Of a DNA stretch of 6,865 nt, positions 1 through 6,467 are shown piece by piece. Every line of letters starts with the position of its first letter. Positions within the stretch are counted from its first letter, which is position 1. The notes below the pieces were generated by a model. That model did not search any database. It was not told the DNA's origin and saw nothing but the letters and a program-made list of their open reading frames with translations. The translations under genes were made by a program, and so were the position numbers. Origin of the DNA: Cellvibrionales bacterium UBA2618 (GTDB taxonomy: Bacteria > Pseudomonadota > Gammaproteobacteria > Pseudomonadales > Porticoccaceae); the NCBI GenBank assembly GCA_002339165.1, contig DDJS01000139.1:1-6865 (forward strand). The letters are read 5' to 3'.

Positions 1-750
1 ATTTTCCGCGCGACGCCCTCCCGCAAGGCGCCAGCGCACTTCGGCGCCAAGCTGATGTTTCTCGCCGATGGTACGCTACTGGTGACCTCTGGCGATGGTT
101 TCAATCATCGGGAACGCGCGCAAACCTTGGATAATCACTACGGCAAGGTGCTTCGCATCAACGACGATGGCTCGGTTCCCAGCGACAATCCCTTCGTCGA
201 CACTCGCGGCGCGCTGCCAGAGATATACAGCTATGGTCACAGGAATTTACAAGGTCTTGCCACCAGTGCTGATGGTACGATCATCTATCAGCACGAACAC
301 GGCCCCAAAGGCGGCGATGAACTCAATATATTGGCGCCCGGCAACAATTACGGTTGGCCTGCGATCACCTATGGGATCGACTACAGCGGTGCGGTCATCT
401 CGCCCTTTACCGAGCGCAAGGGTATGCAGCAACCGCTAAAATACTGGGTACCATCGATTGCGCCATCGGCCATGGCGCTTTACCGCGGCCAACTTTTCCC
501 TCAGTGGACCGGCAGTTTGTTTATCGCGGCTTTGGTACCTGGCGACGTTCGGCGGTTGTCGCTGGTTGGTCGAGCGGTTGTGGCTGAAGAAATCTTGTTT
601 CAGAGTCTGGGGCGCATCAGAAATATCATCGGTGCACCCGATGGTAGTTTGTTGCTGGTGACCGATGGAGCCGACGCCCGACTGATCAGAGTCACTCGGG
701 CGCTGCCACCGCGATCCGAGAGCGCGTCGGGCCAGATCATCAGCAAGTGA
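1..750 (+). CDS. PQQ-dependent sugar dehydrogenase (glucose/sorbosone dehydrogenase family), 5'-truncated
   Basis: The frame is open from base 1 and stops with TGA at 748-750, leaving about 249 C-terminal residues; the true start is upstream of the window. The first ATG in view (55) is internal, because the 18 codons before it already read as family sequence (HFGAKLMF). The family is the soluble six-bladed beta-propeller dehydrogenases (YliI/Asd type), which oxidise aldose sugars with PQQ, normally in the periplasm. Visible hallmarks, in order, are AQ..DNHYGKVLRINDDG..P.DNPF, YSYGHRNLQGLA, HEHGPKGGDELNIL, NNYGWPAITYG, and WVPSIAPSAMALYRGQLFPQWTGSLF. The HGP.GGDELN and NYGWP blocks are strongly diagnostic. 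The catalytic histidine region and any signal peptide lie outside the window, so activity and export cannot be judged. No partner gene is visible. The family call is secure; the substrate is unknown. Confidence 0.93.
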   Translation: MFRATPSRKAPAHFGAKLMFLADGTLLVTSGDGFNHRERAQTLDNHYGKVLRINDDGSVPSDNPFVDTRGALPEIYSYGHRNLQGLATSADGTIIYQHEHGPKGGDELNILAPGNNYGWPAITYGIDYSGAVISPFTERKGMQQPLKYWVPSIAPSAMALYRGQLFPQWTGSLFIAALVPGDVRRLSLVGRAVVAEEILFQSLGRIRNIIGAPDGSLLLVTDGADARLIRVTRALPPRSESASGQIISK

Positions 751-977
751 ACCCACCACCAGTATTCGACGTATCAGCAGCATGTTTAGGGACGATATGT
801 GGTTGGAGAGCGAATATCTCTCACCGCTAAGCGTTCTGGGAAGGGGTTCGGCGGGACGGATTAAGAGTGTATGCAGGGATAAAATACACCGCAGGTTACG
901 CCAATAATTTAACCACAGCGCCGCCGCGTAGAACGATTCTAAACGGCCGTTGTCTCATTGGATAAACGTTGCATACT
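751..977. other. Intergenic gap between the dehydrogenase and the DUF1295 gene
   Basis: I see no credible gene in these 227 bases. A short stem, GAGAG (806-810) with CTCTC (818-822) around a 7-base AT-rich loop, could form after the dehydrogenase stop, but no T-run follows it, so I do not call a terminator. A TAAAAT at 880-885 resembles a -10 but lacks a well-spaced -35. The promoter of the next gene is therefore not identified. Confidence 0.5.
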
Positions 978-1859
978 ATGACTAACCGTAAAGCTATCTT
1001 GGCTATTTTACTGAGTTTTTGCGTGTCACTTGGCGTCGCCTTGGCGCTCGGGCAAGGCAGTATACAAGCCTGGGGGATCCCCGTGGTGATGCTCTCTTGG
1101 GCGATTGCCTTTGCCATTCAATGGTTGGTTTTTATTCCTTCGTTTTATTACAAGACCGAGCACTATTTTGACCTTACGGGTTCGTTAACGTACCTGTTTG
1201 TGACCGCCGTCGCGCTTTATTTGGCCGAGGGGTTAACCTATCGTGACCTATTGATTGCGGGGGTTATTTTTGTCTGGGCTCTTCGCCTTGGGTCATTTTT
1301 ATTTATGCGTATCAAAAAGCAGGGTAAAGACGTTCGTTTTGACCGCATCAAGCAAAATTTCTGGCGCTTTCTACTGACCTGGACGCTTCAGGGTCTGTGG
1401 GTGTTTTTAACTCTGGCAATGGCATTGGCGGCGATCACTTCCGAGGTCAAGCCGCCACTCGACGCGTTGGTTTGGCTGGGGCTGGCGATCTGGGTGTTTG
1501 GCTTTGCCCTTGAGGTTGCGGCAGATCGCCAAAAAACGGTGTTTCGGCGCGATCAGAGAAATGCCGGCCGATTCATCACTTCGGGCCTCTGGTCCTGGTC
1601 TCGACATCCAAATTATTTCGGTGAAATGATTCTTTGGATTGGTGTTGCAGTGATGGCATTACCGGTGTTGTCCGGATGGCAGTGGGTTGCGTTGATTTCA
1701 CCGGTTTTCGTGATTTTTTTGCTCACTAAGGTCAGTGGTATCGATATGTTAGAAGCGCAGGGTCTGCTCCGCTGGGGCGACGACCCCAACTATCGTGCTT
1801 ATTTAGCGCGAACGTCAAAGTTGATACCTCGGCGACCATTGCCGGCTGACGGCGCCTAA
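978..1859 (+). CDS. DUF1295 family integral membrane protein (steroid 5-alpha-reductase-like fold)
   Basis: This is a 293-residue multi-pass membrane protein. Hydrophobic segments lie near residues 7-24, 31-53, 68-84, 90-110, 132-153, 164-181 and 213-251. The C-terminal block SGLWSWSRHPNYFGE (about 202-216), then a conserved tail with a W..DPNYRAYLARTSKLIPR pattern (266-285), is the signature of DUF1295. That family is related to steroid 5-alpha-reductases and isoprenylcysteine methyltransferases, where the RHPNYFGE region contributes to cofactor binding. An early FDLTGSLTYL block (64-73) also fits. I chose ATG at 978; a TTG at 969 is in frame but adds only three residues, and neither has a clear Shine-Dalgarno sequence. 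It stands alone on the plus strand and converges on hugZ. The biochemical role is unknown; an NAD(P)H-linked reductase or a lipid-modifying enzyme are family-based possibilities only. Confidence 0.88.
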   Translation: MTNRKAILAILLSFCVSLGVALALGQGSIQAWGIPVVMLSWAIAFAIQWLVFIPSFYYKTEHYFDLTGSLTYLFVTAVALYLAEGLTYRDLLIAGVIFVWALRLGSFLFMRIKKQGKDVRFDRIKQNFWRFLLTWTLQGLWVFLTLAMALAAITSEVKPPLDALVWLGLAIWVFGFALEVAADRQKTVFRRDQRNAGRFITSGLWSWSRHPNYFGEMILWIGVAVMALPVLSGWQWVALISPVFVIFLLTKVSGIDMLEAQGLLRWGDDPNYRAYLARTSKLIPRRPLPADGA

Positions 1860-1926
1860 TCGGCGATAGCCCGATGGGATGGCCGGATTGAATCACGCTG
1901 GCAGTTAGGGGATGGGTTTTAATACG

Positions 1927-1970
1927 AAGGATGACAGCACCGGCAACTCGCCGGGTGCAGCGGCATCCTT
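1927..1970. terminator. Imperfect hairpin between convergent genes, possible bidirectional terminator
   Basis: AAGGATG (1927-1933) pairs perfectly with CATCCTT (1964-1970). Inside, GCACC+GGC (1937-1944) pairs with GCC+GGTGC (1950-1958) with one bulged G at 1953, a 5-base loop, and an asymmetric internal loop (1934-1936 against 1959-1963). It sits between the stops of two convergent genes, where a shared terminator would be expected. No T-tract follows on either strand, so intrinsic termination is uncertain; it may instead be a 3'-end-protecting stem. Confidence 0.35.
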
Positions 1971-2022
1971 GGCGTGAGCCTGTTGCTACTAAAATGCGTG
2001 CTATGGGTCGCGTGGTGATCGC

Positions 2023-2751
2023 TCATTCGAATTGTCGGTAGTGGTTTGCCAGGTGGATCAGCGCTTGGCGGCAGCCGTTAGCATCGTATTGCGGCTCCTC
2101 AAAAGGGATAAAATACAACTTTTCGTGAGACTGTATATAGTAGCCGTCGGTGCATAGGGCCAGCATGTTGGCCTCTGGGTCGGTGATGCTGTATTGACCG
2201 CGAAGCGACGAATAAATCACGTTGCGGTGATCTTGGTTGACGTGCTCCACTATGGCGGCTTCAGACTCTGCCCACTCTATGGCGGGAGCGCGCCAGTGCT
2301 CGGTGTCGAGCCAAGCTACCTCTCCAAAGCCGCCGATCCAGCGGACTTTGTCGATCGCAAAGCGGTAGAAATTGAAATCGTGCATGTCGGCGTATTTGCG
2401 GCTTGCCGGCAAAAATCGGGTAAAGCGTTGCCGACACGTTTCAATGTGCTTGTCTGACACCCGTGTAAATTCGCCCATTAAACTCAATCGAGCGCTATTT
2501 TGCGGGTCTCCGTCGACAATTAATTGGCAGACTGTGACGCAAGCGCGATGATTGTTGCTTAGATTTTTGGTGTGCTCAGCGATGTCACTTGCATACAGGT
2601 AGAGTGTTCTATCCTGACCTGAAGCGTAGGTAATTAGGCTCCCAAACGGGCATCCCTGAGGACCTGGTGACATGGTCGATAGTATCGCCGCTTGATGACG
2701 TCTAAACAACGCGACGGCGTTGAGTTGGTAGGCTCGATGGCGTTTATTCAT
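2023..2751 (-). CDS. hugZ: HugZ-family heme-degrading protein (split-barrel + DUF2470)
   Basis: This 242-residue protein has two parts. The N-terminal half (about 10-148) is a PNPOx-like split beta-barrel, with ILSTMSPGPQGCPFGSLI, the SDIAEHTKNLSNN block and the FYRFAIDKVRWIGGFGEVAWL block. The C-terminal part (about 163-236) is a DUF2470-type domain opening with EHVNQDH (169-175). This arrangement is that of HugZ/HutZ proteins, which bind heme and, in characterised members, cleave it to release iron in the cytoplasm. By alignment with HutZ from memory, the axial histidine would be His175. It is the last gene of the heme operon, beginning 3 bases after the hmuV stop, with no clear Shine-Dalgarno sequence, so translation is probably coupled to hmuV. 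Its place beside a heme ABC transporter supports heme degradation. Other members of the fold bind flavin or only store heme, so catalysis is inferred. Confidence 0.87.
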   Translation of the reverse strand: MNKRHRAYQLNAVALFRRHQAAILSTMSPGPQGCPFGSLITYASGQDRTLYLYASDIAEHTKNLSNNHRACVTVCQLIVDGDPQNSARLSLMGEFTRVSDKHIETCRQRFTRFLPASRKYADMHDFNFYRFAIDKVRWIGGFGEVAWLDTEHWRAPAIEWAESEAAIVEHVNQDHRNVIYSSLRGQYSITDPEANMLALCTDGYYIQSHEKLYFIPFEEPQYDANGCRQALIHLANHYRQFE

Positions 2752-2754
2752 AAT

Positions 2755-3528
2755 TTAGTAGTATTTAATCGTCAGTGGGTTTGGGTCGATTGAGATTGGG
2801 ATTTCAAACACCTTGGTCAAACGTTCGGCGGTTAGCACGTCTTTTGGGGGGCCGATACAGGCCATGCGTCCGCCATGTAAAATGGCTATTTTATCGGCGA
2901 ATTTGGCGGCTATATTGAGATCGTGGACAACTAGCAAAATCCCAATGCCCTCGGCTGCCAGCGCCGTGAGTTTTTTTAATAGTCGCACTTCATGGGCTAG
3001 ATCGAGGTTGGCGGTCGGTTCATCGAGCAACAGATAGGCGCTATTGCGTGAACCCCTTGGTCGCCATAGTTGAAGTAGAGCGCGGGCAAAGTGTACGCGC
3101 CGTTGCTCGCCGCCAGAGAGTGAGTTAAAGGTGCGCTCCAGTAGCTCTGCAATCGCGCACTCTTCGACGATGGCCGATACCGCGGCACCAAATTGGCGCG
3201 CTGATTCGGCATAGCGGCCGCGTACCCAGCCCATTGCGATGATGTCGAGGACGCTAAAATCGTATACCACGGATTGCGACTGCGCCATGACGCTGCGAAT
3301 TGCTGCGCGATCCAAAGAGCTGAGCGCTTGCAGATCAATACCGTCATAGCGGATGATCCCCTCGGCCGGTGTGATGTCGCCAGCAATCGCGGCGATTAAG
3401 GTGGATTTTCCCGCCCCATTGGGGCCGACAACCGCGATGATTTGGCCAGGCTCTATGCACAGAGATACATCGTTTAGCAGACATCTTCCGTCGATTTCGA
3501 CCGCGACGGATGCGGCGCTAATCGTCAC
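2755..3528 (-). CDS. hmuV: Heme ABC transporter ATP-binding protein
   Basis: This is the cytoplasmic ATPase that drives heme import through HmuU. The chosen start gives 257 residues, the usual HmuV size. Visible motifs are Walker A GPNGAGKS (35-42), the Q-loop glutamine (Q83), signature LSGGEQRR (137-144), Walker B YLLLDEPT (165-172), D-loop and H-loop His202. The WRPRGSRNSAYLLLDEPTANLD stretch, in which a short insert precedes Walker B, is typical of HmuV rather than of siderophore ATPases such as FecE. I chose GTG at 3528 because it overlaps the hmuU TGA as GTGA, and because the family normally starts a few residues before this strand. An upstream in-frame TTG at 3555 would add nine residues of poor family fit and a 31-base overlap. 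All catalytic motifs look intact. Confidence 0.93.
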   Translation of the reverse strand: MTISAASVAVEIDGRCLLNDVSLCIEPGQIIAVVGPNGAGKSTLIAAIAGDITPAEGIIRYDGIDLQALSSLDRAAIRSVMAQSQSVVYDFSVLDIIAMGWVRGRYAESARQFGAAVSAIVEECAIAELLERTFNSLSGGEQRRVHFARALLQLWRPRGSRNSAYLLLDEPTANLDLAHEVRLLKKLTALAAEGIGILLVVHDLNIAAKFADKIAILHGGRMACIGPPKDVLTAERLTKVFEIPISIDPNPLTIKYY

Positions 3529-4562
3529 GGTTTTTGCATCCGAAAAATCAACCAAAGAAAGAACGGAGAGCCCACCGCGCTGGTAATTAAACCGACGGGT
3601 AGTTCGGCGGGTTGAATGAGTGTGCGCGCTAGTAGGTCCGCACTGATCAACAGGCTAGCGCCGGCCAATGCCGATCCGGGCAGAAGATAGCGGTGATTTA
3701 CGCCGCCTATAATGCGCACCAAATGGGGCACAATTAAGCCGACAAAGCCGATCATTCCAGACAGCGACACGCTGGCGCCGACAGCGGCGGCCGCGGAAAA
3801 AATAACCCGGTAACGTAATCCAACAATATTGACACCGAGTCGCGAGGCTTCGACTTCGCCCAATTGCAGCAGATCCAGTGCACGTGCTGCCGGTGCCATC
3901 GTCACTAGCGCAACGGTAATTGCCAATAGCGCGGGTAGCAATAAGGACCAGGTGACGCCACCAAAACTCCCCATGCTCCAAAACGTTAAGCTGCGTAGCT
4001 CGGCGTCGTTGCTAATATAGGTAAGAACGCCTATGCCGACAGAGGCGAGAGCGTTGACTGCAATACCCACCAGTAACATATAGGTGACACCCTGATAACC
4101 AAATCCGCGGGTCATGATGTATAGCAATAGGATCACCAATGCGGCACCGCATATGGCGGCCACCGGCAGCAAAAAGGCTCCCAGAGTGGCGCCGACCGCG
4201 AACTTTGAGCCGAGCACAATAATCAACGCCGCGCCGAGCGCAGCGCCAGCAGAAACGCCAATTAAACCAGGATCAGCGAGTGGGTTTCTAAACAATCCTT
4301 GCAACGCGGCTCCCGACAATCCCAAACTGGCACCGACCAGCCCCGACAATAACACTCGAGGCACCCTAATTTGGTTAAAAACGCTTTGCTCTAGTACCGA
4401 TGCGTTACCTTCGAGTAGCGCCCACAGCGAAATCTCAAAACTCCCCGATGCACAGGCGACGGCGGCGGCGACGAGGGTTGTGACAATCAGACCAAAGAGT
4501 GCCCGTGTTTGACGGGTTGTCAATGCGTTCAAATGGGCAGCCTGTGGGTTGGATGTAGTCAT
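3525..4562 (-). CDS. hmuU: Heme ABC transporter permease, FecCD family
   Basis: This 345-residue inner-membrane permease belongs to the FecCD/BtuC family, whose members usually have about ten transmembrane helices and act as homodimers. It starts with a hydrophilic N-terminus (1-20), and the first helix is near 21-38. Family blocks are IRVPRVLLSGLVGASLGLSGAALQG (65-89), FRNPLADPGLIGVSAGAALGA (91-111), the cytoplasmic GEVEASRLGV coupling region (235-244), SGMIGFVGLIVPHLVRII (268-285) and ELPVGLITSAVGSPFFLWLI (320-339). The permease blocks are shared by heme, siderophore and B12 systems; the heme assignment comes from neighbouring HmuT, HmuV and HugZ. Its ATG overlaps the hmuT TGA as ATGA (4559-4562), and its TGA overlaps the hmuV GTG, both signs of tight translational coupling. 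It looks full length. Confidence 0.93.
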   Translation of the reverse strand: MTTSNPQAAHLNALTTRQTRALFGLIVTTLVAAAVACASGSFEISLWALLEGNASVLEQSVFNQIRVPRVLLSGLVGASLGLSGAALQGLFRNPLADPGLIGVSAGAALGAALIIVLGSKFAVGATLGAFLLPVAAICGAALVILLLYIMTRGFGYQGVTYMLLVGIAVNALASVGIGVLTYISNDAELRSLTFWSMGSFGGVTWSLLLPALLAITVALVTMAPAARALDLLQLGEVEASRLGVNIVGLRYRVIFSAAAAVGASVSLSGMIGFVGLIVPHLVRIIGGVNHRYLLPGSALAGASLLISADLLARTLIQPAELPVGLITSAVGSPFFLWLIFRMQKP

Positions 4563-5425
4563 GGCGCGGGCGATATAAATGTCCGACTGAGTGACACGGC
4601 GGCGTCCAGGGTACGCGGCCCAAAACCGAGCATTTGCATACCGTCCATGACCACAATATTTCCAGATAGCGCGGCTGGCGTCAGGCGCAGGGCGGGATGC
4701 TGGCGAAGATCTTCGAGTTCGCCAAAGGCGCCAAGTCCGCGGCGGGAAATAATAATAAAATCGGGCGCTGCGGCGATGATGGACTCGCTACTGGCTGGCT
4801 TCCAACCGGTGATATCGGTCATTGCGTTGCGACCCCCGGTCATATGTATCAATCCGTCAGCGGAGGTTTTGAGACCACCGACCAAGGGCGATCCCGATTG
4901 CAAACTGAGAATAAAGAGAATTTTTTTGGCGGCCAGTCGGCGGTCGCTTGCTAGCCTTTGAAGTTCTGAAACCCGTGGCAAGATCGTCTGCTCGATGAGT
5001 CGGTTGGCGCTCTCGGACTGGTCGATAATTTTGCCAACACAGCGAATTTTATCGATGATACCTTGAGCCGTATGTCGCTCGGGCACGATGACAATCGGCA
5101 CGCCCATGGCGTCTAATTGCGTTAACACCGCGGGCGGCCCCATGTCATCTTCGCCGAGAATAAGCGTCGGATCGAGCGAAAGAATGCCCTCGGCCGATAG
5201 GTTTCTTACATAGCCTATCGACGGTAATGTACGTGCCTTGGGTGGGTAATTAGAGGTCACATCAACTGCAACAATCTGCTTTTCGGCGTCGAGGAGATAG
5301 ACGATTTCGGTGAGGGATCCACCGGCGATCGATAGTCTAGACGGATCTTTGGCGGCCATACAGGTCTGTGCAATGCACTCTAACGACAGCGAAAAAAAGG
5401 CAATTAGCCCCATTAGTTTTTTCAT
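4559..5425 (-). CDS. hmuT: Periplasmic heme-binding protein of heme ABC transporter
   Basis: This is the substrate-binding component that carries heme across the periplasm to HmuUV. It has 288 residues from ATG at 5425. MKK followed by a hydrophobic core (4-15) and cleavage sites around 19-25 make a Sec signal peptide; no good lipobox is seen, so a soluble protein is likely. HmuT blocks are IAGGSLTEIVYLL (33-45), PSIGYVRNLSAEGILSLDPTLIL (68-90), GPPAVLTQLDAMGVPIVIV, then a TGGRNA motif and MDGMQMLGFGPRT near the C-terminus. Tyr72 in GYVRNLSAEG aligns with the tyrosine that ligates heme in ShuT/PhuT/HmuT. An in-frame TTG at 5476 was rejected because it would put coding sequence across the promoter and Fur box and bury the signal peptide. 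The most promoter-like sequence ends 7 bases before this ATG, implying a leaderless mRNA. It is first in the hmuTUV-hugZ operon. Confidence 0.93.
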   Translation of the reverse strand: MKKLMGLIAFFSLSLECIAQTCMAAKDPSRLSIAGGSLTEIVYLLDAEKQIVAVDVTSNYPPKARTLPSIGYVRNLSAEGILSLDPTLILGEDDMGPPAVLTQLDAMGVPIVIVPERHTAQGIIDKIRCVGKIIDQSESANRLIEQTILPRVSELQRLASDRRLAAKKILFILSLQSGSPLVGGLKTSADGLIHMTGGRNAMTDITGWKPASSESIIAAAPDFIIISRRGLGAFGELEDLRQHPALRLTPAALSGNIVVMDGMQMLGFGPRTLDAAVSLSRTFISPAP

Positions 5426-5432
5426 GCCAACT

Positions 5433-5460
5433 ATTATATGGGTTCTACGCTGAATGTAAA
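5433..5460 (-). promoter_or_regulatory. Sigma70 promoter of the heme operon
   Basis: On the minus strand, TTTACA (5460-5455; 5 of 6 to TTGACA) is separated by 16 bases from a perfect TATAAT (5438-5433). Transcription should start about 6-8 bases further, at 5425-5427, which coincides with the hmuT ATG. A weaker alternative -10, GATAAT (5474-5469), lies inside the Fur box but has no clear -35; it would give a leader of roughly 40 bases. Confidence 0.7.
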
Positions 5461-5461
5461 C

Positions 5462-5480
5462 GATAATGATTATCAATATT
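5462..5480 (-). promoter_or_regulatory. Fur box
   Basis: Read on the minus strand, these 19 bases match the classical Fur consensus GATAATGATAATCATTATC at 17 of 19 positions. The core GATAAT-G-ATTATC (5462-5474) is a perfect inverted repeat. In the 7-1-7 view (5461-5475) there is only one mismatched pair. It abuts the -35 at 5455-5460, so bound Fur-iron would block RNA polymerase. This predicts that hmuTUV-hugZ is repressed by iron and expressed in iron starvation. Confidence 0.85.
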
Positions 5481-5568
5481 GATTGAGATGATTTTGTCGT
5501 TATTTCGGACGCCCAAAGGATCGTGTTTTATGCTGCCCGCGGTGTCGCTAACGGCTATTTTTGGACTG

Positions 5569-6420
5569 TTACACGGGGCTTCGCAGAGAGGCTAGACCGG
5601 CTTTTAAACGCATCAGGTGTTCGTCGAGTTTGGGGCCCTTTTTCTGCGCGACTCCGATGGCCAGCACGTCGATAACCGCCAAATGTGCAATGCGCGACGA
5701 CAGAGGAATGTATATTTGGTTGTCTTCTTTGGCGTCCACGTGAATTGAAATTGAGGCGGATCGTGCTACCGGCGAATCTGTGGGAGACAGTCCGATAACA
5801 ATACCACCGGCCTGCTTGACAAGCTCCATCGAGTCGAGCAGGGCCTGACTTCGACCCGATTGCGAAATGGCGATCACTACGTCACCCGGATGCAGAGAGG
5901 TTGCCGACATATTTTGCAGGTGCGGGTCTGCATAAGCCGCGGAGGTGATTTGTAAGCGGAAAAATTTATGCTGACCATCAAACGCAACTGCAGCGGACGC
6001 GCCAAAGCCATAAAACTCGACGCGCTGGGCGTTATAAATTGCTGCGATTGCAGCATCCAACGTTTCTAGGTCCAGACTGTCGCGGACTTTTAGCAGCGTG
6101 TCTACGGTGGTGTCAAATACCTTGTGCGTATACTCTCGGGTCGAATCCTGATCGGTGACAGCAATCTGACCATAGCTGGGGCTGGAGGCAAGTTGTTGCG
6201 CGAGAGCCAGCTTAAAATCTTGAAATCCACTGCATCCTACCGCACGGCAAAAGCGAACCACGGTCGGCTCGCTGACTTCGGCGTGTTGCGCGAGGTCGAC
6301 AATCCGCATTCTGATGACCGTTAGGGGGTCTTTGAGGACAAACTCGGCCACTTTACGTTCAGATTTACGCAAGGTGGTCAGTGAGTCGCTGATGGTTTGA
6401 GTTAAACGTGCAGGTTTCAT
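5569..6420 (-). CDS. hexR: HexR, KDPG-responsive RpiR-family transcriptional regulator
   Basis: This 283-residue protein has an N-terminal RpiR-type helix-turn-helix domain (about 5-80) and a SIS sugar-phosphate domain (about 120-255). The near-invariant HexR block VSEPTVVRFCRAVGCSGFQDFK (49-70) holds the recognition helix. The SIS part shows RVEFYGFGASAAVA (133-146), QHKFFRL, ISQSGRS (185-191) and SSRIAHLAVIDVLAIGVA (241-258). HexR regulates Entner-Doudoroff and central-carbon genes and is released from DNA by 2-keto-3-deoxy-6-phosphogluconate. Ser142 and Ser186 align, from memory, with the serines implicated in effector binding. I chose ATG at 6420; a GTG at 6426 two codons upstream is possible. 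Neither has a clear Shine-Dalgarno sequence. A HexR operator lies 19 bases upstream, so autoregulation is likely. Entner-Doudoroff genes are not beside it here. It is upstream of and co-oriented with hmuT, but 143 bases and a separate promoter separate them. Confidence 0.94.
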   Translation of the reverse strand: MKPARLTQTISDSLTTLRKSERKVAEFVLKDPLTVIRMRIVDLAQHAEVSEPTVVRFCRAVGCSGFQDFKLALAQQLASSPSYGQIAVTDQDSTREYTHKVFDTTVDTLLKVRDSLDLETLDAAIAAIYNAQRVEFYGFGASAAVAFDGQHKFFRLQITSAAYADPHLQNMSATSLHPGDVVIAISQSGRSQALLDSMELVKQAGGIVIGLSPTDSPVARSASISIHVDAKEDNQIYIPLSSRIAHLAVIDVLAIGVAQKKGPKLDEHLMRLKAGLASLRSPV

Positions 6421-6438
6421 GTGCACAAGACTAGCGTT

Positions 6439-6467
6439 CTTGTAAAAAAATTACAATTAAAGCTCAA
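6439..6467 (-). promoter_or_regulatory. Candidate hexR promoter
   Basis: On the minus strand, TTGAGC (6467-6462) lies 17 bases before TACAAG (6444-6439). Each hexamer matches the sigma70 consensus at four of six positions. The start would be near 6432, giving a short leader of about a dozen bases. The HexR operator covers the -10 and most of the spacer, which suits direct repression. The promoter itself is only moderately convincing. Confidence 0.4.
6440..6456. promoter_or_regulatory. HexR operator
   Basis: This is a 17-base dyad TTGTAA-AAAAA-TTACAA (6440-6445 and 6451-6456) with perfectly complementary 6-base arms. It fits the TTGT...ACAA / TGTAAT..ATTACA pattern described for HexR sites in Pseudomonas and Shewanella. 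It lies between divergent hexR and uvrD, close to hexR, so it most likely serves autoregulation. An effect on uvrD is possible but the site is about 150 bases from that start codon. Confidence 0.78.

Noticed and set aside
436..783. A 115-codon minus-strand reading frame opposite the sugar dehydrogenase
   Set aside because: The plus-strand frame carries clear family motifs; this is its shadow.
801..826. Small hairpin after the sugar dehydrogenase as a terminator
   Set aside because: The stem is only about 5-7 base pairs with a bulge and no T-run follows.
2997..3386. A 129-codon minus-strand frame inside hmuV
   Set aside because: It is another frame of hmuV, whose own frame has every ABC ATPase motif.
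4114..4512. A 132-codon plus-strand reading frame opposite hmuU
   Set aside because: It is antisense to a strongly conserved permease, rich in Ala, Pro, Asn and Ser as expected from a reverse-frame shadow, and shows no recognisable domain.
4509..4961. A 150-codon plus-strand reading frame opposite hmuT
   Set aside because: It is antisense to hmuT and hmuU coding sequence and has no recognisable domain or start signal.
5426..5476. Upstream extension of hmuT to TTG at 5476
   Set aside because: It would translate the -10, -35 and Fur box and put 17 residues before a typical MKK signal peptide.
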